A DNA stretch of 60,864 nt from Mangrovihabitans endophyticus. GTDB taxonomy: Bacteria > Actinomycetota > Actinomycetes > Mycobacteriales > Micromonosporaceae. This document shows positions 32,457 to 39,510 of the stretch, piece after piece. The first letter of the stretch is position 1. Every line of letters begins with the position of its first letter. The notes beneath the pieces are model-generated. The model was not told the DNA's origin. It did no database searches and saw only the letters and a program-made list of their open reading frames with translations. Where the stretch lies: positions 1 to 60,864 of the forward strand of contig NZ_BMMX01000034.1 in assembly GCF_014646155.1 (NCBI RefSeq). The letters run 5' to 3'. The position numbers and the translations under genes were made by a program.

Positions 32457-33182
32457 GTGGATGTCGATGCCGCGCCGCCGGCACCGGTGCGAGCGCTCGT
32501 CGTGGACGATGAGCCCGCGCTGGTCCGGGCCGTGTCGGGCTATCTGCAGCGGGAGGGATTCACCGTCGCCGCCGTCGGCGACGGTGAATCCGCACTGACG
32601 GCAGCCCGGACCGCAGCGCCCGACGTGGTCGTCCTGGATCTGATGTTGCCCGGCATCGACGGGATCGAGGTGTGCCGCCGGCTGCGCACCTTCACCGACG
32701 CATACGTGATCATGCTGACCGCCCGAGCCGACGAGGTCGACAAGCTCATCGGGTTGTCCGTGGGCGCCGACGACTACCTGACCAAGCCGTTCAGCCCGCG
32801 CGAGTTGGTGGCGCGCATCCGCACCATGCTGCGCCGGCCGCGCAGTGCCGCGACCGCCGGAGACGCCGCGCCGACCGGAGGCATCCGGCGCATCGGGTCG
32901 CTCACCGTGGACCCCGCCGCACGGGAGGTCCGCATCGACGACCGGCTCGTCGACCTGACGCGCACCGAGTTCGACGTGCTGGCCACACTCGCCGCCCGGC
33001 CACGGCAGGTGTTCTCGCGTCGTCAGCTCATCGATGCGGTGTGGGGCACCGATTGGATCGGTGACGAACACCTGGTCGACATCCACGTCGGACACGCCCG
33101 CCGCAAGCTCGACGACGATCCCGCCGACCCGCGCTACATCCGTACGGTACGAGGCATCGGTTACCGGATGGGCCCGGGATGA
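32457..33182 (+). CDS. OmpR/PhoB-family response regulator
   Basis: 241 aa from GTG 32457. Receiver with acidic pocket VVDDEP, phosphoacceptor D61 (VVLDLMLPG), T87-region MLTARAD and K110 (LTKPFSP). C-terminal winged helix (RIGSLTVDPAAREVRIDDRLVDLTRTEFDVLATLAARPRQVFSRRQLIDAVWG, YIRTVRGIGYRM). It overlaps the kinase gene by 4 bases. Confidence 0.95.
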   Translation: MDVDAAPPAPVRALVVDDEPALVRAVSGYLQREGFTVAAVGDGESALTAARTAAPDVVVLDLMLPGIDGIEVCRRLRTFTDAYVIMLTARADEVDKLIGLSVGADDYLTKPFSPRELVARIRTMLRRPRSAATAGDAAPTGGIRRIGSLTVDPAAREVRIDDRLVDLTRTEFDVLATLAARPRQVFSRRQLIDAVWGTDWIGDEHLVDIHVGHARRKLDDDPADPRYIRTVRGIGYRMGPG

Positions 33183-34393
33183 CCGGCACGTCGGCCCGGC
33201 GCGGCGCCGGTCTCGTCCGGCGATGGCCGATGGCACGACTGGAGCGCCTCGGACTGCCGTCCCGGCTGTTCGCCGCCTTGGCGCTGGTGGTCTGCGCCGG
33301 GGCCGGCACCTTGCTGGCCGTCGCGCTGCTGATCGCACCGACCGCCTTCGACACGCATCTGCGCCGATCCGGAGCGGTGGATCTCACCCCCGGCGTGCTG
33401 ACTCACGTCGACCGCGCCTTCACCCAGGCCACGCTTATCTCCCTGACGGCCGCGATCACCGTCGCCATCATCGCCGCCGGACTGATCGCCTGGCTCATCG
33501 CCCGCCGGCTCGCCGCTCCGGTCGCCGGTCTGGCCGCCGCCACCACCCGCATCGCGGACGGCAACTACGACACCGATCTGGCCGATCCGCGCCTAGGCCC
33601 GGAATTCGCCGCCTTGACCCGCGCGGTCAACCAGCTCGGCCGCAAACTGGCCACCTCCGAACAGACCCGACGGAGGCTGCTCGCCGACCTCGGCCACGAG
33701 TTGCGCACCCCGATCGCCGCGCTGGAGGCAACCGTCGAGGCGATCACCGACGGCGTCCTGCCCGTCGACGAGGAGACCCTGACCACCCTCGCCGACCAGG
33801 CATCCAGGCTGCGCCGGCTGTCCACCGATCTGGAGTCGGTCTCGCGCGCCGAGGAGCGCCAACTCGCCCTGCACCCGCAGCCTGCCCGCCTGGCGGACCT
33901 GGCCCGCCGCGCCGCCAACGCGCTGCGCCCGCGCTACCAGGCGGCCGACGTCGACCTGCGGACATCCGCCGACGAGCCGGGCCCGACCGTCACCGTGGAC
34001 CACGACCGCCTGGTCGAAGCGCTGATGAACCTGCTGGACAACGCGCTGCGGCACACGCCGCCCGGCGGCGTCGTAACCGTCACCACCGACTGGCCCGACG
34101 GCGGTCCGGCCCGGGTGACCGTCGTCGACACCGGTGAGGGATTCCCGCCGGACCGGGCCGCCCACCTGTTCGAGCGCTTCTACCGCACCGATCCGGCCCG
34201 CGGGCACTCCGCCGCCCCACCCGGCCACGGTCCCGGCCGACACGGATCCGGCATCGGTCTGACCATCACACAGGCGATCATCCGAGCCCATCACGGGAAC
34301 GTCACCGCGCACTCCGCAGGTCCCGGCGAAGGCGCCACCTTCACCGTCACGCTCCCCGCCACCACGCCTCGCCGATCCGGCACCGACCGGTAG
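33179..34393 (+). CDS. Sensor histidine kinase (HAMP, HisKA, HATPase)
   Basis: 404 aa. Two membrane helices (about 30-52 and 85-108) flank a small extracytoplasmic loop of only about 30 residues. HAMP follows (RRLAAPVAGLAAATTRIADGNYD), then the phosphoacceptor H173 (DLGHELRTPIAALEA), N box NLLDNALRHT, G1 VVDTGEGF and G2 GSGIGLTITQA. The tiny sensor loop suggests it senses through a partner, plausibly the PepSY-like protein encoded upstream. Confidence 0.93.
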   Translation: MTGTSARRGAGLVRRWPMARLERLGLPSRLFAALALVVCAGAGTLLAVALLIAPTAFDTHLRRSGAVDLTPGVLTHVDRAFTQATLISLTAAITVAIIAAGLIAWLIARRLAAPVAGLAAATTRIADGNYDTDLADPRLGPEFAALTRAVNQLGRKLATSEQTRRRLLADLGHELRTPIAALEATVEAITDGVLPVDEETLTTLADQASRLRRLSTDLESVSRAEERQLALHPQPARLADLARRAANALRPRYQAADVDLRTSADEPGPTVTVDHDRLVEALMNLLDNALRHTPPGGVVTVTTDWPDGGPARVTVVDTGEGFPPDRAAHLFERFYRTDPARGHSAAPPGHGPGRHGSGIGLTITQAIIRAHHGNVTAHSAGPGEGATFTVTLPATTPRRSGTDR

Positions 34394-34421
34394 CGCGGCA
34401 CGTCTTGGTCGGACACTCTGG

Positions 34422-34661
34422 TCAGGTGGCCGAGCCGACCAGGAGCCCGGTCACCAGCATGACGGCGACCATCAGCACCGCTTCGACGGTCACCGCCCGG
34501 CGCAGTCGACGTGCCGGGTCCGGCTGCGTGACCCGGCCGTGTTCGAGTGCCGGAACGAGCCGGCTGTTGTTGTACAAGCCCATCGCGGCGACCGCGGTCA
34601 CCAGGGCGAGTTTCACCAGCAGCATCCGGCCCCATGGGGTGGACTCGGTGAGGCCGGTACC
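34422..34661 (-). pseudogene. copD: CopD remnant (C-terminal membrane segments only)
   Basis: The 67-residue frame from ATG 34625 (MLLVKLALVTAVAAMGLYNNSRLVPAL...LRRAVTVEAVLMVAVMLVTGLLVGSAT) matches only the last two membrane helices of copper-resistance CopD, which normally has eight. Upstream codons (TGLTESTPWGR) continue the homology and then run into the 23-bp repeats. The first six helices are missing, so an internal deletion joined the CopC tail to the CopD tail. Confidence 0.7.
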
Positions 34662-34730
34662 GGCGGAGCGACCGTCACCGTGATGGCGGAGCGACCGTCA
34701 CCGTGATGGCGGAGCGACCGTCACCGTGAT
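34662..34730. repeat. 23-bp tandem triplication at the CopC-CopD junction
   Basis: GGCGGAGCGACCGTCACCGTGAT is repeated three times exactly (34662-34684, 34685-34707, 34708-34730). On the minus strand each copy encodes ITVTVAPP, the last residues of CopC. Because 23 is not a multiple of 3, each copy shifts frame and the second copy provides the CopC stop. Confidence 0.95.
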
Positions 34731-35084
34731 GGTGCCGGATTTCGGATGCCCGTCCGGTGCAGCGAGCTTCCAGGCCAGGCCCACCTCTCCCGAGGCGATA
34801 TCGGTCTGCGGCCGCACCACCCAGGTCGTCCCGTCGTCCGGAGTATCGGCGACGGCGGGCACCGATCGACCGGTGTCGTCGAAGAACTCGAAGCCCGAGC
34901 CGACCGGCTCGCCCACCCGAGTGAACACCAGGCGGATCTCGGTCAACGGACCCGACACCGTCGCGCCGTTCGCCGGTTTGGACTTCGCCAGGTCGAAGTG
35001 CGCCGACGCCGGGGACGCCGGCATCACCACCAGCCCCAGTGCCGCCACAACCAGCAGCAGCGCAAACCTGAACCGGTGCAGCAT
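34698..35084 (-). CDS. copC: CopC-domain periplasmic copper protein
   Basis: 128 aa. Signal peptide to about residue 28 (SPASAHFDLAKSKPANGA); the mature N-terminal His after the Ala cleavage site is the conserved CopC Cu ligand, and DGHPKSGTITVTV carries the second conserved His/Asp motif. The last residues PSR come from the repeat-induced frame change. CopC delivers copper to the CopD importer, but CopD is destroyed here, so CopC may be functionless or act as a stand-alone copper chaperone. Confidence 0.83.
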   Translation of the reverse strand: MLHRFRFALLLVVAALGLVVMPASPASAHFDLAKSKPANGATVSGPLTEIRLVFTRVGEPVGSGFEFFDDTGRSVPAVADTPDDGTTWVVRPQTDIASGEVGLAWKLAAPDGHPKSGTITVTVAPPSR

Positions 35085-35252
35085 TCCACTTAACCCCTTC
35101 CCGGGCGGACGACCAGGCAGTCAACCCTAGAGACCACGTCGACACCATCGCCCGAGAGCGGACGCGGCGGCGTCCGTGCGTTTGTCGTGGAGGAAGCCGG
35201 CTCGTAGCGTAGCCATCGGTAGACCGCATGCCCATCGCATCCGGGGGAGCCG

Positions 35253-36518
35253 ATGACCACGGCCAAGACCACACCTCCTGCGGACGAGTCGGCGCCCTCG
35301 GCATCCGGCCCCCGATGGGCGATGGTCGGCGCCGGAGCGGCCCTGATCGGCACCTGTTATGGCCTCGCCCGCTTCGCGTACGGGCTGTTCGCCCCGGACT
35401 TTCAGGCCGAGTTCGCGATCGGCTCGACGCTCTCCGGGGTCATCGGGGCGGGCAGCTATGTGGGCTATTGCGTGGCGATCGTGGCGAGTCTGTTGATCAC
35501 GCCCCGATACGGGCCGCGGCGGGTGGCGGTGCTCGCCGGACTGACCGCGCCTCTGGGCATCGCCACGGTTGCCGTCGCACCGTCGGCGCCGGTGCTGGCC
35601 GCGGGCATCGTGGTGGCCGGATCCAGCACCGGCATCGCCTCCCCACCGATGGCCGCGGCCGTCGCCCGGTGGGTGCGGCAGAGCAGTCGGGACCGTGCGC
35701 AGACCATCGTCAACGCCGGGACCGGACTCGGGGTGCTGATCTCCGGGCCGACGGCTCTGGTGTTGCTCGCGGACTGGCGGTGGGCCTGGGGCACCTTCGC
35801 CGTCATCGCCGCGCTGGTGACCGGGTGGGTGGCTTGGGCGATCCCGGCGCCGTCCGGGCCGAACCGGCCGGAGGTGCAGCCCGGCGAGCCCGGTTCCGGC
35901 CGTGGCATGCGGCTGGTCCCCGGAACCGCCATGCTCGTCATCGCATCGTTCGTCATGGGTCTGGGCAGCATCGCGGTGTGGACCTTCGGCCGCGAGCTGG
36001 TTGACCGCCAGGCGGAGGGCAACACCACCATCTCGGCTGCGGTGTGGATCGCGCTCGGAGCGTCCGGAGTCCTCGGCGCGTTCGGGGGTGACCTCATCCG
36101 ACGTGTGGGGCTTCCAGTGGCCTGGGCGGTCCTGATGGTCGCCATGGGCGCCGCGACCGCGCTGTTCACGCTGGGTTCGGCCGCGATGCTGCTCGTGCTG
36201 CTCGCTGCCGCTGTGTTCGGGGCTTCCTACATCGGGCTGACCGGATGCGCCCTGATCTGGAGCACCCGTCTGTATCCCGATCGCACGTCGCTGGGAGTCG
36301 GCCTCTCGTTCTTCACCCTCGCCGCCGGGCAGGCGGCTGGCGCTCCCGTCGTGGGTGCGTTGATCGGGGCGGCCAACCCCACCGGCGTGTTCTGCGCGTG
36401 GGCGGCGCTCAGCGTGGCGGGCGCGGCCCTGCGGCCCCGGCGAGTGCTGCCCGCGGACGCAGATCGGATACCCGGCGCTCGAACACCCAAACCTCCACGG
36501 TCGCCAGCACCGCGATGA
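35253..36518 (+). CDS. MFS transporter (YbfB/YjiJ-like)
   Basis: 421 aa with about twelve membrane segments. The opening helix pattern GTCYGLARFAYGLFAPDFQAEF, ITPRYGPRRVAVLAG (loop 2-3) and FSLxAGQAAGAPVVGALIG-type segments suit the YbfB-like MFS group. Substrate unknown. GGGGGAGCC precedes ATG 35253. Its last 110 bases overlap the convergent PAP2 gene. Confidence 0.83.
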   Translation: MTTAKTTPPADESAPSASGPRWAMVGAGAALIGTCYGLARFAYGLFAPDFQAEFAIGSTLSGVIGAGSYVGYCVAIVASLLITPRYGPRRVAVLAGLTAPLGIATVAVAPSAPVLAAGIVVAGSSTGIASPPMAAAVARWVRQSSRDRAQTIVNAGTGLGVLISGPTALVLLADWRWAWGTFAVIAALVTGWVAWAIPAPSGPNRPEVQPGEPGSGRGMRLVPGTAMLVIASFVMGLGSIAVWTFGRELVDRQAEGNTTISAAVWIALGASGVLGAFGGDLIRRVGLPVAWAVLMVAMGAATALFTLGSAAMLLVLLAAAVFGASYIGLTGCALIWSTRLYPDRTSLGVGLSFFTLAAGQAAGAPVVGALIGAANPTGVFCAWAALSVAGAALRPRRVLPADADRIPGARTPKPPRSPAPR

Positions 36519-37023
36519 CCGCCGCGGCGAGGATGTCGCCCGGATAGTGCACCCCGGCCCACACCCGGGAGAAGCCGATCACCATCGCGACCACCAGAAG
36601 CGCCGCGCCGACCCGTCGACTGAGGAAAACGAACACGGCGAGGCCCACGGTCAGCGCGGCGACCGCGTGGTCGCTGGGCATCGACACACCGGGGTCATGG
36701 GGGATGAGCTGGTGCACCACGTGGGTCTGGAACGGCCGCCGTTGACGGCTGAGGTGATGCAGAAGGGCCGCCATGCCGTACGCGAAGGTCAGCGTGAGGC
36801 CGACGTCGATGATCCGGCGGAATCGCCGTTGCCACAGCGCGCGGAGAATCGCGACGCCGGCGGCGGCGAACAGCGGATAGATCAGGACGGTGGCGGCGAG
36901 ACGCATGGTCTGATCCACCGCTCCCCAGCGGCCGGCGAGGTCGTTGATCACGCGGAACAACTCGTAGTTCACCGGCGCACGATGGTCCGGCGGTGCTGAA
37001 AACCCGCTGAAATGCGGTGCCAT
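36409..37023 (-). CDS. PAP2-family phosphatase (membrane lipid phosphatase)
   Basis: 204 aa. The three phosphatase motifs are present: RQRRPFQT (KxxxxxxRP-like), PSDHA and SRVWAGVHYPGD, embedded among about five membrane helices. Acts on lipid phosphates such as undecaprenyl or phosphatidate derivatives. The start is either ATG 37023 or GTG 36972 (VNYELFRVINDL); neither has a strong ribosome site, and homology begins near the GTG. Confidence 0.85.
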   Translation of the reverse strand: MAPHFSGFSAPPDHRAPVNYELFRVINDLAGRWGAVDQTMRLAATVLIYPLFAAAGVAILRALWQRRFRRIIDVGLTLTFAYGMAALLHHLSRQRRPFQTHVVHQLIPHDPGVSMPSDHAVAALTVGLAVFVFLSRRVGAALLVVAMVIGFSRVWAGVHYPGDILAAAVIAVLATVEVWVFERRVSDLRPRAALAGAAGPRPPR

Positions 37024-37084
37024 TCAGCAGATCTTCAGCACCGGACGAGCAGCCTGCGGACCAGCCGTAGGTGAGGAGATTCGC

Positions 37085-38233
37085 ATGGACGCCCGGTTTC
37101 GGATCGAGGGCGACACCGTCGTCGCCGACGCCGGCGTGCCGTTGGGAACGCTGGTGCGGGCGCTCGCCCCGTGCGGTTGGACGCTTCCCGTGGTGCCCGG
37201 CGCCGCCCGGACCACCGTCGGCGACGCGATCGCCGCGGACGTGCACGGCAAGAACCACGTGCGATGGGGGACGTTCGGCGATCACGTGCGGGAGATGACC
37301 GTGCACACCCCGGCGCGGGGGGTCGTCACGATGGGACCGCGGATCGAACCGGAGGCGTTTCGCGCGACGGTCGGCGGTCTCGGGCTCACCGGCCTCATCC
37401 GATCGGCCCGGTTGCGGCTGGCCCCGCTGACCTCCTGGGACCTCACCTGCACCGACACGCCCGCCGCCGACCTGGAGGCCATGCTGGAGCGGTTGCGAGC
37501 GGCGGCCGATCATCACCCGTACGCCGTGGGATGGATCGATACCCGCCGGGCCGGAAGCCGCACCGGAGGAGGCGTGGTCACCGCCGCGCAGCCGACCTGC
37601 CCGGCGCGGCTCGCACCGCGAGATGTCGGCCGGTCGGCCTCGGGCGTACGGCGGGTGCACCGGCGGATCTCGTCGGCCCCGGTGGCTGGGCCCGCCGACC
37701 ACGCCCGGGTGCTGCGGGCCCGGTTGCGTCCACGGCGGCGATCGAGTCTCCCGCAGGTGCTCTTCCCGCCGCACGCGGTCCCGCCCCGGCCCGCCGCACG
37801 CGGCCTGGTGCAGCACCAGTTCGTCGTGCCGTTCGGCGCCGAGGTAGTCCTGGCGGAGGCGCTCGCGGCGACTCGCCAGGCGGGGCACCCGGCGACGCTG
37901 GCGGTGCTGAAGGTATTCGGCGGGTTCGGTGGCGGATTCCTCTCGTTCCCGATCCCGGGGTGGAGCCTCGCCCTCGACTTTCCGGCCGATCCTGCCCTCG
38001 CGCCACTGCTCGACCACCTGGACGAACGCGTCGCCGCGTCCGGTGGACGGGCATGCCTGGCCGAGGGCTCCCGGTTACGGCCCGATCTGCTCGACACCAT
38101 GTACCCGGAGCTGCCCCGGTGGCGGACCGAGCGAGCGTTACTCGACCCGGACCGGGTGATGTCCAGCGACCTGGCTCGCCGTCTCCGTCTGTTCGGCGGC
38201 AACGGCGGAGCGGCGAACGCCCCCAGCACGTAG
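37085..38233 (+). CDS. DprE1-like FAD-linked oxidase lacking the N-terminal FAD segment
   Basis: 382 aa. VADAGVPLGTLVRALAPCGWTLPVVPGAARTTVGDAIAADVHGKNHVRWGTFGDHV aligns with DprE1 (decaprenylphosphoryl-ribose oxidase) from about its residue 85, including the conserved HGKNHH-like motif. The first 80 residues of the family, which bind the FAD pyrophosphate (GRSYGD region), are absent. GGTGAGGAG precedes ATG 37085, so translation is plausible. The rest reaches the normal C-terminus (SRLRPDLLDTMYPELPRW). Either a truncated, inactive derivative or an unusual short form. Confidence 0.75.
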   Translation: MDARFRIEGDTVVADAGVPLGTLVRALAPCGWTLPVVPGAARTTVGDAIAADVHGKNHVRWGTFGDHVREMTVHTPARGVVTMGPRIEPEAFRATVGGLGLTGLIRSARLRLAPLTSWDLTCTDTPAADLEAMLERLRAAADHHPYAVGWIDTRRAGSRTGGGVVTAAQPTCPARLAPRDVGRSASGVRRVHRRISSAPVAGPADHARVLRARLRPRRRSSLPQVLFPPHAVPPRPAARGLVQHQFVVPFGAEVVLAEALAATRQAGHPATLAVLKVFGGFGGGFLSFPIPGWSLALDFPADPALAPLLDHLDERVAASGGRACLAEGSRLRPDLLDTMYPELPRWRTERALLDPDRVMSSDLARRLRLFGGNGGAANAPST

Positions 38234-38261
38234 GTTGGATCTGCCGAACGAAAGGGACTTC

Positions 38262-38906
38262 ATGCTGGCAGCGCCCGTGGTCGCTTTGGGCCCGACATTT
38301 CTGGACCCGGAGTGGCTCATCACCACCTTCGGCCTGATCGGCATCCTGGCCATCGTCTTCGCCGAGTCCGGCCTGCTGATCGGCTTCTTCCTCCCCGGCG
38401 ACTCGCTGTTGTTCACCGCCGGGCTGCTGATCGCCGACGGCACCTATCTCAAGGTGCCGCTGTGGCTGATGTGTCTGTTGGTGTCCATCTCCGCCGTCGC
38501 CGGCGATCAGTTCGGGTACGTGTTCGGGCGGCGATTCGGCCCCGCCCTGTTCCGCCGACCGGACTCGCGGCTGTTCAAGCAGGAGAATCTGACCCGGGCG
38601 CAGGGATTCTTCGACAAGTACGGCGCGCGCTCGATCCTGCTGGCCCGGTTCGTGCCAATCGTGCGGACATTCACCCCCATCGTGGCCGGGGCGAGCCACA
38701 TGCACTATCGGACCTTTCTGACTTACAACGTCGTCGGCGGGACGTTGTGGGGCTGCGGCGTCACCATCCTCGGGTACTTCCTCGGGCAAGTCGCGTTCGT
38801 TCGCTCCAACATCGAACTGATCCTCCTCGGCATCGTTGTCCTGTCCGTGGTCCCGATCGGTGTCGAGTTGCTCCGCAAGCGCCGCCGCGACCGGTCCCGG
38901 TCGTAG
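38262..38906 (+). CDS. DedA-family (SNARE-associated) membrane protein
   Basis: 214 aa. FAESGLLIGFFLPGDSLLFTAGLL is the hallmark ExGxxxxxxPGD of DedA proteins, and FGPALFRRPDSRLFKQENLTRAQGFFDKYGARSILLARFVPIVRTFTPIVAGASHM contains the R/F-x-R-x2-P motif. Probable lipid flippase/translocase role (undecaprenyl phosphate recycling in characterised members), which fits the nearby PAP2 phosphatase. CGAAAGGGA precedes ATG 38262; an upstream in-frame TTG is less likely. Confidence 0.92.
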   Translation: MLAAPVVALGPTFLDPEWLITTFGLIGILAIVFAESGLLIGFFLPGDSLLFTAGLLIADGTYLKVPLWLMCLLVSISAVAGDQFGYVFGRRFGPALFRRPDSRLFKQENLTRAQGFFDKYGARSILLARFVPIVRTFTPIVAGASHMHYRTFLTYNVVGGTLWGCGVTILGYFLGQVAFVRSNIELILLGIVVLSVVPIGVELLRKRRRDRSRS

Positions 38907-38942
38907 CGGTAGCCGCACCCGCGCGACGCAGCCTCAGGCAGG

Positions 38943-39464
38943 TCAGCCCTCTGCCGACGGCGTAGCCGGCGCGTCGGTGGCGTCGCGGGCCACGGTGACG
39001 GCGTGGGTCATCCGCCGGACCACCTCGGTCAGGCGGCGCAGGTCATCGGCGTCGATGTCGGCAACGGTCTCATGCATGAGCCTGCCGAGCGGAACGAAGA
39101 AGTCGATCGCGAGTTGCAGAGCGGACGGCTGCATCACGATCGTCACCTTGCGACGGTCGTGCGGGTCGCGCTCCCGGCGGACATGTCCGGCGTTCTCCAG
39201 TCGGTCGACCAGCCCGGTGATGGCCGGCGCGCCCAGGCCGAGCCGACTCGTGAGTTCGCCCGGGGTGATCGGATGACCGCTTTGAGTGCCCTGGCTGATC
39301 CACATGATCGCGTTGAGGTCGTTGCGTCCCAGGCCGTGCGCACGGGCGAAGACGTCGACGAACACGTCGCTTTCGACGGTGAACAGCCGCAACGCGTCGA
39401 TGAGGTCGTCGACGGCCTCGGCGCGCGCGGCGTCGCGGGAAGGTTGCGCCGACACGCCGGTCAT
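38943..39464 (-). CDS. MarR-family regulator
   Basis: 173 aa. Winged helix: LNAIMWISQGTQSGHPITPGELTSRLGLGAPAITGLVDRLENAGHVRRERDPHDRRKVTI, with the wing DPHDRR. Dimerisation helices lie at both ends. Divergent from an MMPL pump gene with a 46-base gap that contains an inverted repeat, so it most likely represses that pump. Confidence 0.9.
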   Translation of the reverse strand: MTGVSAQPSRDAARAEAVDDLIDALRLFTVESDVFVDVFARAHGLGRNDLNAIMWISQGTQSGHPITPGELTSRLGLGAPAITGLVDRLENAGHVRRERDPHDRRKVTIVMQPSALQLAIDFFVPLGRLMHETVADIDADDLRRLTEVVRRMTHAVTVARDATDAPATPSAEG

Positions 39465-39472
39465 CTTATCTT

Positions 39473-39501
39473 TTCGTTAGCCGAATATTTCATTCAGCGA
39501 A
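39473..39501. promoter_or_regulatory. Candidate MarR operator between marR-like and MMPL genes
   Basis: TTCGTTAGCCGAATATT and, on the other strand, TTCGCTGAATGAAATATT start from the two ends of this 29-base AT-rich segment, forming an imperfect dyad in the divergent gap. TTATCTTTTCGTTAG to its left resembles known MarR-family sites. Confidence 0.6.
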
Positions 39502-39510
39502 GGATCTGTC

